Part shown: positions 1 to 11,240 of the stretch, in pieces | Position numbering within the stretch: the stretch's first letter is position 1 | Layout of the letters: each line of letters starts with the position of its first letter | Source: Plotosus lineatus | Lineage: Eukaryota; Chordata; Actinopteri; Siluriformes; Plotosidae | Assembly: GCA_024760905.1 (NCBI GenBank) | Contig: CM045751.1 | Span: 6,102,501-6,166,500 of the forward strand | Length of the DNA stretch: 64,000 bases | Direction of reading: 5' to 3' | Translations under genes and position numbers: made by a program | Notes under the pieces: generated by a model | What the model was told of the DNA's origin: nothing | What the model saw: the letters and a program-made list of their open reading frames with translations, nothing else | Databases searched by the model: none

Positions 1-219
1 AATTCATGCGTGCCTTTGAAAAACGGTTTATGTAAACATACTGAGGAAGCTGTAATTATGTGCCCGGTGGAGGTGCGTTTATATTGATGTGAATAAACAC
101 ACAGCGATTTGGGATTATCTCCATTAAGATTGGTGTGATGATGGCGGTGCAGCAGAACCATGATCTACTTATCTACTTGAGCTACATCTTCAATACACTG
201 TACAATCATATATAATAGT

Positions 220-420
<201 letters not shown>

Positions 421-421
<1 letters not shown>

Positions 422-533
422 TCATTCATTCATTTTCTAAACTGCTCAATCCTAATTGGGGAGGCTGGTGCCCATCTTAGTCAACTCCGGGTGAGGGCGG
501 GGTACCCCCTGGACAGCTCGCCAGGCCATCACA
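421..533 (-). mobile_element. DANA/V-SINE-like SINE, 3' end fragment
   Basis: The + strand starts with TCATTCATTCATTTTC and continues through 'cctaattggggaggctgg' to 'ctggacagctcgccaggcc'. This is the reverse complement of the 3' part of the SINE family seen complete at 28755-29125. The ATTCATTC run is the inverted simple tail. The tRNA-like head and central domain are missing, so this is a 5'-truncated copy on the minus strand. Confidence 0.8.
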
Positions 534-613
534 AAACCAACACCCACACAACCATTTATATATTCATGACTATATAAATATCAAATATACAAGACTATTA
601 CATGTCTCACGCT

Positions 614-664
<51 letters not shown>
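614..664. repeat. (GT)n microsatellite
   Basis: About 25 uninterrupted GT units. Confidence 0.95.
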
Positions 665-669
<5 letters not shown>

Positions 670-1373
670 AGAGGGCGAGAGGGAGATCGAGATGAAGCGC
701 TGGGTGACCTTTGAGCTGATGATCTCTTTCAAGGCTCTCACCTCTACACAGTTTTGTTCCAGGGCTTCCTCTTGCCCGCTGTACCGCGCTGAAGCGAACG
801 CGTACACGGCGTTAAGACTGTAATGGAGTTCCTTGAAGCAGATCAATCACTTGTTGCATGTGTCGGGTTATGTTTGTGCTTTTATGTCCTCATGCACGTG
901 TTTGAAGAGAATAATGAGATGATGACTCATATAATATGGTTTGTTTGTGTCGACCTGCATGATGCATGTGTCTGTCCAAATAAAATAGTGTGTGTGTGTG
1001 TGTGTGTGTGGACAGATTCATACCAAGTGTACTAATTAACACTGAAGGTCAAATGCAAGGGGAAAAACCAGAACGCCTTCATTTGGATAAGCTAACGCTC
1101 TTGGAACAGGACATGTCAGTTGAGACGGTTGCTCAATGCATGTAGCGTTAACTCAGGGTGGTGAGATCTATAGGTCACATTAGGTTAAAAAAAGGTGTGG
1201 AAACTGGAGGAGCAGCATATTTCAAACTGCAAAATAAATGAAAGCATGAAGTCCTATACCGAATGTGCAGGAGAGGCCGGAGGTTCGGACAGATACGGCT
1301 TAATCACCGCGCGACGAGCGACTAGTGTAGGACTGTACGACAGATAAAAATCAAGACAGTATTAGCATAGTGG

Positions 1374-1377
<4 letters not shown>

Positions 1378-1421
<44 letters not shown>

Positions 1422-1490
1422 TCTCTCTATATATCGATCTATATATCTAACTATTTTTCTACACGCACACACACACACACACACACACAT
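1378..1490. repeat. Two (AC)n microsatellites
   Basis: AC tracts at about 1378-1418 and 1463-1490 are separated by a short AT-rich CTATATAT segment. Confidence 0.9.
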
Positions 1491-2369
1491 GCGATAATGA
1501 ATTCATGGCCTTTAATTTGTGTATCTGTGTGCAAATAAAAAATATTAGTGCATATGACAACCCAATATATTTTACACATTTTTAAAAATGTAATTTCTGT
1601 AGTTATGTGTAATTTAATGTATTTGCATAAATGTGTGTGTGTGTGTGTGTTTTATTTCCTTGGTGGGGATTTAAATGTCTCCATAATGATAAGACTATGA
1701 CTGTTAGGACATGTAGCTCGTCCCCACAAAGGACACACTTTCTTTATTCAGGTTAAAATAAAATCCAAAAGTATGGATTCAAGATGCACGCCGAGTCAAA
1801 TCGACGTATGGATTTTTCTAGTCTTAATTATCTGTGCTAATAATTTTGTCAGTAAGAAATGTGTGTGTGTGTGTATGTGTGTGTGTGTGTGTGTAGCATT
1901 GCTCTTCTGTGTAATTTTACCTTTTTAACGAAAGCAAAGAAAAATGAGTCAATGCATGAACCTTGCGCATGACTGTGTGTAGGAGGGGGATGTCCATCCT
2001 GGTCCTGTGGTTCGCTTTACTGTGCATGTAGTGCAACAGCATGTCAAGTCTTTCGAAATGAATCGTTGCGTGGACGCGTGTACATGACCTTTTGACTGTG
2101 TGCCCTGTAAAAGACTGACCAGCATGAATACACCTTCATCTTCTTCCTTTTCTTCCTCTTATGATGAGGATGAGGAAGAGGGTGGGAGGAGTCCGATGAC
2201 GTGTTAAGAAAAGACACACGTGGACATGAGCGTTGTCAGTTGTGAGTTCTGTCACATGTGCTTGGATTCATTTATTCGCTTGACGCAAAGCAGGACATAT
2301 TCACGACTACATTAGCTATTAGCAAAGCTGGGTGCAGTTGGGTTTGCTCAGTTTAGCAGCATTGCTCCT

Positions 2370-2405
<36 letters not shown>

Positions 2406-2519
2406 TGTATGTGTATGTGAGAGGTCTCAGTTGTCATGAAGACTCAATAGTCAATAGTGTGACTGATAGGGGGTGCTGTAAGACTTTAAGAGGTTCATTC
2501 CATAGTGAAGAGTGATTGA

Positions 2520-2907
<388 letters not shown>

Positions 2908-3152
2908 ATGTGAATATACTTCTTTGGAATTTGTCCTTCCCTCTGATTATAGCCTTCAGGAAGAATAATGTGTGATAAGTGTATTTATTGTGTGCACCCC
3001 CCCCCATGTGGCTACCTGTCATCCCAGGAGTATCATTCCCCCTCTACGCTCACTTCCAACCCCCTTATCTCAAGCTGGATATAATTCATTCACTTTATTG
3101 TCTGTCAATTTTTTCCCCGAGGAATGTGTATGAAATTGCTGCTTTGTTTGTT

Positions 3153-3156
<4 letters not shown>

Positions 3157-3198
<42 letters not shown>
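3157..3198. repeat. (GT)n microsatellite
   Basis: About 20 GT units after a TTTGTTTG run. Confidence 0.9.
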
Positions 3199-3200
<2 letters not shown>

Positions 3201-3692
3201 ACTTTGTTTTCCAAGCTGCAACACTGAATATAATTGAATAAAGTTGTCATAGTTTGAAGAACGGAAAACATTTCGTGAAACATGCTGTAATTCGAGTGCA
3301 TTAGACCATCGTGTAGCGTTTACCTTTTTGTCCGGCCTCCGGGATTTCACACAGCCGTGCTGGGATCATGCGATTGTTTGTACACGCAGCTGCCGCGGTT
3401 GGTTACGGTTGGGACGATGGTAAAGCCGTTTCTCTTTATTTTATTCATACTCATGTCAAGTTCTTGTTTAAGAAACTTAAAAAAAAAAAAAAAAGGAAAG
3501 AAAGAAAAACAGAAACAAGTTTCAACAGAAGAAGTCAGTGTGGAGTGCAGTGTTTTATTAGACACTTTATAAAAGAAAATAAAGCAATGAGATGAAAGAA
3601 ACAATATAATTCAGGGTGTTGCTGCAATAGGACAACAGTTTTGTTGTCTTTTTAATAAATTATATTTAATAATGTTAATAATTTAAAGCTAG

Positions 3693-3697
<5 letters not shown>

Positions 3698-3733
<36 letters not shown>
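3698..3733. repeat. (TTA)n microsatellite
   Basis: About eleven TTA units inside an AT-rich stretch. Confidence 0.9.
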
Positions 3734-4028
3734 TACCCAATCTATTATTTAATATTCAACTCATTTAATATTGTGTTTGTGTGAAGTTCTCAGCCCCACC
3801 TGTGTTTTCCCCCCTTTCTCTGCCCCATGCCCTCTAGCAGTTGGGTGTTTTTTTCTCGGGGGCGAGGGTGCTACTGAACGAGCTGTTGTCCGCCATTCCT
3901 GTGGCGTTGGGATCTTTGCCAACTCCATGACATTCATGTTCCTCCTCCGGCGATCTTACTCAACCGTGTGTGAACAAACAGGCTGATGCCTCTTTCATCT
4001 CACACCGAGAGTCATGTACAGATGGCCA

Positions 4029-4049
4029 GGTGTGTGTGTGCGCGAGTGT

Positions 4050-4082
<33 letters not shown>

Positions 4083-4115
4083 TGTGTGTGTATGCATGTG
4101 CGTGCGCGCGCGTCT
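4029..4115. repeat. Alternating (GT)/(GC) tract, Z-DNA-prone
   Basis: An almost unbroken purine-pyrimidine alternation: TGTGTGTGCGCGAG, then a run of GCGCGCGCGCG, then GTGTGTGT and TGCGCGCGCG. Mixed GC/GT alternation is the classic Z-DNA-forming composition. Confidence 0.85.
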
Positions 4116-4497
4116 GTGTGTCGGCCACACAGCTTCAGTATCGCTTTGCTGTTAACGCTCGGGCTGCCATTTCGCAGTAACGTTTGCGTGGAAGACCATA
4201 GAGGTCTAGATACACGCCACAGAGTACGTGAAAAAGATTGATTTATATGCTGTTTATCAGAGCCTGTTCCCAGCTATCTTGACCACAGAGCTACGGGTGT
4301 TATTAATAATAGGGTTATTAATAAAAGACGCGAGATTATTGGCGAAGGTGAAAATATTAACAGCGAGAACTTTATACAGTGTGTCTCCATTTTTGTTGAA
4401 GGTAAAGCAAGGTCAGAACTCCCGTCAACTATTTGGAATCGACTCAGGTTATCGACAAAACCTGAACAATAAACATAATAAAAACGATCGAAAAAAA

Positions 4498-4597
4498 CGC
4501 AGGTAGCTTATTGGCTAAAGCACGGGGGTTACTGATCCGAAGGTCAACGGGTTAAGTTCCACTGTTGAGCACCAGTGCAAGGCCCTGAACCCTCAGC

Positions 4598-4635
<38 letters not shown>

Positions 4636-4700
4636 AAAAAGATAATTGCGAGTCGCTGTGCGAGAGCGTCTGTCAAATTGCTGTAAATGTACGCGGAACT
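4498..4700 (+). mobile_element. tRNA-derived SINE, second type
   Basis: It begins with a tRNA-like head (A-box-like TTATTGGCTAAAGCA, then 'ccgaaggtcaacgggtt' in place of a B box). It continues with 'gcaaggccctgaaccctcagc' and ends with 'gagtcgctgtgcgagagcg' followed by 'tctgtcaaattgctgtaaatg'. That ending matches a common teleost repeat ending remembered as GTCGCTCTGGATAAGAGCG. An (AC)n tract at 4602-4629 has expanded in the middle. The copy is degenerate. The family name is unsettled. Confidence 0.6.
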
Positions 4701-4736
4701 ATTATGTCGTACATGAGCTATACGCCGGGTTGCAAC

Positions 4737-4765
<29 letters not shown>
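4737..4765. repeat. Poly(A) run
   Basis: About 27 consecutive A after CAAC, just 3' of the SINE body. It may be its tail. Confidence 0.8.
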
Positions 4766-4768
<3 letters not shown>

Positions 4769-5039
4769 CAATACAGCCCAGGGGAGTGAGCACTAGCGTG
4801 ACAGAGCACAAATATTCACACAGGAGGTGGTTGTTTGTCGCGGATCCTTAACCGATCTTTTCCCAAAGTGCACCTGTGAGGCGGCCTGCGGCTCTCGTGC
4901 CCCGTTTGCGGCTTCAGCAAGCGCTCCTCGGCTTCTACCTGTACAGTGCATGTGCACGTCTCCAGCATCCGGTCCAGCGTGCAGAGAAGTAGACCGGAAA
5001 TAGAGATAGCACTGCAGGATTCTGCTATTGCATGGCTGT

Positions 5040-5040
<1 letters not shown>

Positions 5041-5088
<48 letters not shown>
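5041..5088. repeat. (AC)n microsatellite
   Basis: About 22 AC units, then ATATATACAC. Confidence 0.95.
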
Positions 5089-5091
<3 letters not shown>

Positions 5092-5642
5092 CACCCACCT
5101 TGTTTCATCTCAGTTTGTAGTTCACAGGTGTTCTGCTTTTTGTGGTGAAGTGAAGAGAAAGTCATTGTGTAACTGCAAGACACTGTTTGTGCATTACAGC
5201 AAGCGCACGCCATCAGGACAATCAGTTGCGGCCACCTTCAGCCCATATCCGCACCCTGAAGCTGAGCACATGCTTTCAGCATCGAGTTCATTTTAAGATG
5301 ATGATGTTTTTTTTAGATACACCAAAAAGATCTGAAATTAAATATAAAGAAGGAACAGGAATAGTCATTATCCAATCATAAACAATAATGGAAACCGTTG
5401 TGATAACAACGAGAGGTGACGTTTTGATTTGGCGCTGGAGCGATCCGGATAATACAGGATAATCTCGAATAGAATCTCTCTCATCCAGTATCTTTTGTTT
5501 ATTTGTGTATATCATCAGACAACTTTTTTTTTTTCCCCCCTTCAGCTTTAGAATGGTTCTTGACTTTGTGTAATTTATAAACCACGAGAAAATGAATGCT
5601 AACCATCCTGGGCTAGGCATCATAGCTACACAAAATAAAATA

Positions 5643-5992
5643 CATCCATCCATCCGTCTGTTCATCCGTTGTTAAACCTCTTTATCCTATTAGGATCACG
5701 GATAGGCGGGAGCCTCACTCCCAGCCAGGTCGAGGCAAACATGGAGTACACCCTGAACAGCCCACCAGTCCATCACAGGGCCAGTACACATACACAATAG
5801 CTCACGTCCACATGAGGGGCAATTTGGAACAGCCAGTTAGCCTAATATGCATGCCTCTGGGCCGTAGGAGGAAAACAGATTACCCTGAGGAAACCCACGG
5901 AGAACCGGTAGGGCATGCAAACTCCACATGGAAACATCTGGACATTCTTGTTGTGAGGCTGATGTGTTAACCACCACCACTGTGCCGCTACC
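5643..5992 (-). mobile_element. DANA/V-SINE-like SINE, near full length
   Basis: On the + strand it runs from the inverted simple tail CATCCATCCATCC, through 'ggagtacaccctgaacagcc', 'caatttggaacagccagtta' and 'gcaaactccacat', to a degenerate tRNA-like head with TGTGAGGCTGATGTGTTAACC (inverted A-box side). All the family's landmarks are present in the minus orientation. It lies about 220 bp upstream of BCL11B exon 2. Confidence 0.8.
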
Positions 5993-6214
5993 TATAAAGA
6001 TACGCAGCATGACAACTGCATTACAAAGCCGTAAATGATTTGAAAAATAATTTAGTTTTATTTTTAACTTTTTGTCGGATCTTTTTTTTTTTTGGCAATG
6101 CAAGATTCTGAATCAGATCACATGACAGATCACATCTCACCAGAACTTTCCTCAAATGTCGAAAAATATTATATCAACATAACTAAACCCGGTCTCTCAT
6201 CTTCCGTCCAACAG

Positions 6215-6583
6215 CCGAGGCCAACCATGAAATGGGGGTGGAGCCTCGTTCACCAGGGGTGTGTCCTCCCAGTCCAATGGGCAACGCCGGAGAGAGAGAC
6301 CTGCTAACCTGCGGACAGTGTCAGACCAACTTCCCTCTGGGAGACATCTTGGCCTTCATCGAGCACAAGCGGAGGCTGTGCCGTGGGGCCGGAGCCTGCT
6401 ACGAGAAACCCGGCGAAGGCGGTGCCACGTCGTCATCGCCACACGCTCTACGAGTAGAACTCGCTAGGAGACCCCGCCCGGTGGAGATCGGCATCCAGGT
6501 GACACCGGGTGAGGAAGAGGAGGAAGAAAAGCGTCGAACGCCTGCCAGAGGAATCTGCCCCAAGCAAGAGAGTGTACCGACAG
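6215..6583 (+). CDS. bcl11b: BCL11B coding exon 2 (CCHC zinc finger exon)
   Basis: This internal exon belongs to the BCL11B/CTIP2 transcriptional repressor, a nuclear DNA-binding protein of T-cell, neuronal and skin development. The acceptor is CCGTCCAACAG before 6215 and the donor is GACAG|GTACGAG after 6583. Both introns are phase 1 and the exon is exactly 369 nt. It encodes LLTCGQCQTNFPLGDIL followed by EHKRRLC, the atypical finger C-x2-C-x14-H-x4-C found at the N-terminus of BCL11 proteins. Next come GACYEK, PVEIGIQVTP and RGICPKQE. GACY plus PVEIGIQVTP favours BCL11B over BCL11A as I remember the two. An acidic GEEEEEE run replaces the mammalian DEDDH-type stretch. Because the exon is symmetric, skipping it would keep frame. 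Which teleost duplicate this is cannot be told from here. Confidence 0.96.
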
Positions 6584-6590
6584 GTACGAG

Positions 6591-6641
6591 GGTGGAGAGG
6601 TGGGGTGTGGGGTGTGGGGTGGGGGGTGGGGGCTTGGAGGA
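6591..6641 (+). promoter_or_regulatory. G-rich tract just after the exon 2 donor
   Basis: Starting about 8 nt into the intron, the sense strand carries GGTGGAG, then TGGGGTGTGGGGTGTGGGGT and GGGGGGTGGGGG. That is at least five runs of four or more G. Intronic G runs next to donors are known to promote 5' splice site use, and this spacing could also form an RNA or DNA G-quadruplex. Function is inferred. Confidence 0.45.
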
Positions 6642-8220
6642 AGTGATTGGTGTGTGTGTGTGGACTATACTTGGAAAAAAAAAAAAAAAAAAAAAGTCTT
6701 CACATGTAGATTCATAACCATGTAAAGGTGTGTAGAGAGGAATAGTTTAGCAGAGAACAACCAATCAGGACGTATGCAAGGGTCATGTGTGTGGGTGTGT
6801 GTATGGGTGTGTGGGTGCGTGGGTGTTATATGTGGGCAGAACATCTGTGCTTTCACACTCGGGCACATACATACAGCCACACCCACACAAATGCACAGAC
6901 ACTCCTCGCCCAATCGTAACGTAGGGATGAATATATCTTCTTTCCATTTTTTTTTTAACGTGGGTGGCAGGAAGGATTAGTGCATGATTACATGTCAGCT
7001 GCTAGTGGAGTTGGTTTGGGTTCGACTTTCTCCCTTCTCTCTTTTTCATCTTTTTTTCTAAAACAGATTTTGACAGACAGGCAAGATTGCATTTCCGGGA
7101 AGAATGTTTTCGCTTTGTTTCCTTGTAAAGTTCACACTGTAACTGTAAAACGAAAGGGGGGAGAACATACACACTTGTAATCGACCCCAGATAAAATCAG
7201 CCATCGAACTATCATAACTAATATTAGATTTATTATTATGAGTAACAAACGTGATGTAAAGATGGGTGATAAGTGAAGTGAGATGTTCCTTGGCTTTGTT
7301 TTGGGAGAAAATCAAGACGAGGTGCTGCTTGGGGCGGTGCTAGTTTACCGCCGGATTACTGATTATGTGACTCTGAATGTTGCTTTGGATAAAATGATCT
7401 GTGAAATGACTAAATGTAAATGATCGCCTGTGTGACGTGACTGTACGCAGATACAGCTAAAGCAGGACGTTGCTGATGTAACAGTCACCCCAAAATAGAC
7501 ACACCGCTGAGCTTGTTTTACACGCAAACACTTTCGCTCACACTTTGCTTTCCGTGATTGCTTTCTGGCTAGCCTTCCGAACCTGACGCCTGATCGGACG
7601 AGAGCTTCAAAAACCTCTTCATGTCACACCGTAATTTTTTTGGATTAAAAAAAACCCAAAACAAAACAGCGGAATGATTTTTCATAAAGAAAGCGACATT
7701 CACGCTGACGTATGGCCGACAAATGTTCATTTATGGCTGGGATTAGAAGTTGTTTCTTTCGAACAAAGATATGAAGACAGAAAAATGGTCAAGCGCGTAA
7801 GCGTATAAAACAAGCTTCAATCTCATCGAAGAGGAAATTGCTCATGATAATCTTGCCCCGAGCACTCAACACATCAAACCACGCCTTAGTCAAGAGTGGC
7901 ACGCACGTACCAGTCCCTACATGGAATTCCATACGTTCCTCAGAAATCGTATGTAGGACATGTGTGTTGCTTTCACGTATCAAGACCCACCTACCTGAAA
8001 TCAGGCCCCTTTCCATATATGCTAAAGATACTCTGGCACATGTCATTTTACTTGGCCTGAAAGAAAACGATAATTTGTTTAATTAAAATTATTGTTCGTG
8101 TGGACACATTGACACTCAAGTCGTTGAATACGGCGCATCCTATATGGTACAAAACTGAATGAAATTCAACCCCATCATTCCAACTTATCCAAACTTAATG
8201 TTTTTTTTTCCTCTTTTTTA
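6642..8220. other. Mostly unique intronic sequence
   Basis: It contains a poly(A) run (6675-6695) and GTGTGGGT-rich sequence near 6780-6830. A short fragment near 7345-7425 ('gaatgttgctttggataaaa' then 'aatgactaaatgtaaatg') resembles the end of the SINE type at 4498. Otherwise nothing recognisable; the short open frames have no protein-like features. Confidence 0.5.
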
Positions 8221-8850
8221 TTCATTCGGTCATTTTCTCACTCGCGTAATACTAATTATGGGGCCGGTGGTGCAGTGGTTAGGGTGCTGGGCACATGATC
8301 AGGAGGTTGTGTGTTCGAATCCCAGTTAGACCCTCACTGTGCCAAGACCCCTGGGCAAAGTCTCATCCACAAGTGCACCTCTGTTCACCCAGCAGTATAA
8401 ATGGGTACCAGTAAAATATACTGGGAAGGTAACCTGCGCTGGACGAGCGTCCCATCCAGGTGGAGTTGAACTCCTGGTAGCTTCACGCTACGGAAATCAG
8501 GAATCAGCACCGGCCTGATGAGCCACATGGCTCGGGTGTAAAAAGCCCAACAGATTTACCCACCTTACCTTAATCCTGATTAGGGTCACCGGGAGGCTGA
8601 AGCCCATCTCAGCCAACTTTGGGTGATGGTGGTATACATCCTGGGCAGTTCTCCAGGCCATCGCAGGGACAGCACTCACACACACACACACTCACATCTA
8701 GGAGTGATTTGGAACAGCCAGTTAACCCACTGTGCATGGTTTTGGACAGTCGGAGGAAACCCGAGTACCCGGAAGAACCCCACGCCAGCATGGCGAGAAC
8801 ATGCAAAACTCCACACAGAAATACCCGAGCTGGGAATCGAACCCATCAGG
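8221..8850 (-). mobile_element. DANA/V-SINE-like SINE split by another SINE
   Basis: The inverted 3' end (TTCATTCGGTCATTTTCTC) stops at 'taatactaattatg'. It resumes at 8571 with 'aatcctgattagggtcacc' and runs through 'gatttggaacagccagttaa' and 'ggaggaaacccgagtacccg' to an inverted B box (ATCGAACCC). The duplicated TAATcCTaATTA-like stretch on either side of 8260-8572 is consistent with a target-site duplication made by the inner SINE. Confidence 0.75.
8260..8572 (+). mobile_element. tRNA-derived SINE, third type, nested
   Basis: The head has an A-box-like GGTGGTGCAGTGGTTAG and a B box GTTCGAATCCC. The body contains 'gctggacgagcgtcccatcc', 'gcttcacgctacggaaatc' and 'gcctgatgagccacatggct'. The 3' end is a short TTACCCACCTTACCTT simple repeat. 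I know this layout from other fish genomes but not a firm family name. It is inserted into a DANA-like SINE. Confidence 0.7.
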
Positions 8851-9511
8851 TTTTAATGAACGGGTTTTGTTAAAGGAAATGAACGCGTACAGTCTTCTAC
8901 AGAAGTCCTTGCCAATGTCGGGTTGTTATTTCCATTAGATCTCATTAGCAGGTCGCCACTTGACGTATCCGCCATATTTAGATCGGAGCCAAAACATTCC
9001 CAGGTGTTTTAATGTTTCCTTGTGTTGTTCGCTGCTGGGATTGAAACACGGTCAGTGGAAGATGATGTCAAGTATGTGTACGAAAACAAATAAGTACGCG
9101 TACTAAGGAATACTCTTATTCTTTACCTTTCTCTTTTTACTCTCTTTATTTCTTTCTCATTCGTAATAAAACATTGCAGCCCGGAGCACTTTGCCAGCTG
9201 AAACCAATTTCTTTAAAAAAAGAAAGAAAGAGAGAACGTAAGAAAGGAAAGAAGCCTGAACCTTACCCTACATGTTGGGAAAGAATTAATATATTATGAG
9301 AAAAGAGGTTAGGGAAGCTCATTAAAACACAATTGCTTTAAGAAATAGGAAGTTATGTATTATTAAGGGTTTTTTTTAATTGATGAGTGGGATGCACGAA
9401 AAAGTCACGCAGCGGGATACGATTTAACATGAACAACATGAGGAGAGCGGCAGCATGTTGCATACTGTACATTATAAACTGACAGGTTTTAGCACTACAG
9501 CTAACATATCA
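8851..9511. other. Unique/AT-rich intronic sequence
   Basis: No repeat family or coding signal recognised. A purine-rich AAAGAAAGAAAGAG stretch lies near 9215-9250. Confidence 0.4.
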
Positions 9512-10036
9512 CAGGGATCCCTCACTTTCCACGGTGAATGGAGACCGAGACACCCCCCCCCCCCCACCCACAACCGCTGATGTATACGTACGTACGTATA
9601 TGTGTGTATAATATCAATACATACATATTGAATGCTATAAATACTTATAATAACAATTAAACATTCAAAAATAATGCATAAAAGGTAAATAAAATATAAA
9701 TACACACACATACAGATGCGCGCACACTCAGATGCGCGCCTCACATAAAAATCTAAGTAATTTTGTTGGGAGGTTTTGGGTTGGTTTTTTGTTTTTGATT
9801 GTTTGGGGTTTTTTGTTTCGTATAATTGGCCTTGTTTTGCGGCATTTTCCTTCAAAAAGTTAAAGTCTGTTGGGCTTTTTATACCCGAGCCATAGTGGCC
9901 CATCAGGCTGGTGCTTATCTTCTCCCCTATTTTTCCTGAGTTTCCATATTTTTGTATTTTTCGATGAATATTTTTGAAACACTCATGATGCACTGAAGCC
10001 GCAGAAACTGAAGCACAAAGTCGCGAGGGATCACTG
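9512..10036 (+). mobile_element. Tigger/pogo-like MITE, family A copy 1
   Basis: The 5' end is CAGGGATCCCTCACTTTCC and the 3' end is GCGAGGGATCACTG followed by TA. The 5' flank is CA, probably a decayed TA target site. Internal landmarks shared with seven other copies are CGTACGTACGTATATGTG, 'aacattcaaaaataatgcat', 'tttgttgggaggttttggg' and 'gcactgaagccgcagaaact'. A poly(C) run sits near 9552. There is no transposase, so it is non-autonomous. Assignment to TcMar-Tigger/pogo rests on the CAG...TCCCTC ends and TA target. Confidence 0.75.
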
Positions 10037-10723
10037 TAGTTAGCTTACTGTATTTGAGTGGGATTTCTACTGAGCTAGCGAATCTAAACCGAACCTAGTG
10101 GCATCTTTTTTCAGACAAGTGCCGCATGTTGTTTAATAATAACAAACTTCATGGATACCGACTAAACGCTGGTCCGGCAAGATCAAAACTCAAGAGTTAT
10201 TCTGTGCTCAGAGAGAATTTAAAACCTGCACTTTCACGCACTGCACACATATGTACACGATGTTCTCACACCTTTGCATCTTCTCACTCTGATTCAGTTC
10301 AAATCTGCAGTGCATTGTAGCTGTGTTTACACTGTGCAGAAAAAAAAAACAACAACAAAAAAAACCCCACCCCACACATCTTAAAATACGTCTTTGGTCA
10401 CGGGTTGAGATCGATGGTCTTGGAACATACAACTCCCATAATTCTCAGTGGTTACCACTGCAATGATGCATCATTTAGTGCAAAAAGCATGGCACAGCGC
10501 TGTCCAATAAGCAGAAGCAGCTCCGTATTCCTTCGAACGCACCTTTGGATATTTGCATTTACACGACTCCTTCTTTTCCGAGCTTGTCCCTGTCATGGTG
10601 ATTGATAATGTAAGCATTACATAATAATTAACTTCCTTACAGGCCTTTCATTGAAGTCACTTTATTATGCTCTATACTTTACATGACGTATATGTCCATA
10701 TAGATATATCATACTAATGAATT

Positions 10724-10983
10724 TTAGATTGAGATGGTTTGGACATGTAACAGAGGAGGGATAGTGAGTATATTGGTAGTTGGATGCTGAGGTTGGCACT
10801 ACCAGGCAGAAGGCCTAGAGGAAGACCAAATAGGAGATTTATGGATGTGGTGAAGGAGGACATGAAGGTAGTTGGTGTCAGAGAAGAAGATTCAGAGGAT
10901 AGGGTGAGATGGAGGCACATGATTCACTCGGGCGACCCCTGAAGGGAACAGCCGAAAGGAAAAGAAGAAGAAGAAGAAGATCC
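10724..10983 (+). mobile_element. 5'-truncated LINE: RT C-terminus and 3' tail
   Basis: The first part reads LRWFGHV before stops. A second frame gives GRPNRRFMDVV, KEDMKVVGVREED and RVRWRHMIHSGDP, then TGA. It matches the C-terminal end of a teleost non-LTR reverse transcriptase (RTE-like; clade not settled). It ends in GCCGAAAGGAAAAGAAG plus GAA repeats. A 12-bp target duplication TACTAATGAATT (10712-10723 and 10984-10995) frames it, so insertion and 5' truncation are visible directly. The host site is a DANA-like SINE. Its tail is shared with the SINE-A copies. Confidence 0.85.
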
Positions 10984-10995
10984 TACTAATGAATT

Positions 10996-11240
10996 GGGGC
11001 GAGATATCATATCATGTATGTTAGCTGACATTGGGCGACGGTAGGGTACACCCTGAACAACTTGCCAGACCATTGCACGTGCAATGTAAACACACCATTT
11101 ACATTCAGTTTGCAACGGCCAGTTAGCCTAATGTGCCTGTAGGAGGAACCTGGAGTAACTGGAGGAAACCCCACACAAGCACAGGAAGAAACTGAAAACT
11201 CGTCCCAAAACCTTCTTGCTGTGAAATTGGATGTCACCAC
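10996..11240 (-). mobile_element. DANA/V-SINE-like SINE, degenerate
   Basis: 'ggtagggtacaccctgaaca', 'caacggccagttagcctaat', 'ggaggaaacccc' and CCTTCTTGCTGTGAAATTGG appear in the minus-strand order of the family. The LINE at 10724-10983 interrupts its inverted 3' end. Confidence 0.7.

Noticed and set aside
6232..6717. Reading exon 2 past 6583 to a stop at 6717
   Set aside because: The consensus donor GTACGAG at 6584 and the loss of homology after PKQESVPT mark the exon end. The rest is G-rich intron and poly(A).
9472..9993. 173-codon minus-strand frame
   Set aside because: It is the antisense of a non-autonomous Tigger-like MITE. Similar frames appear at 18593-18994, 45245-45784, 51366-51687 and 58839-59188.
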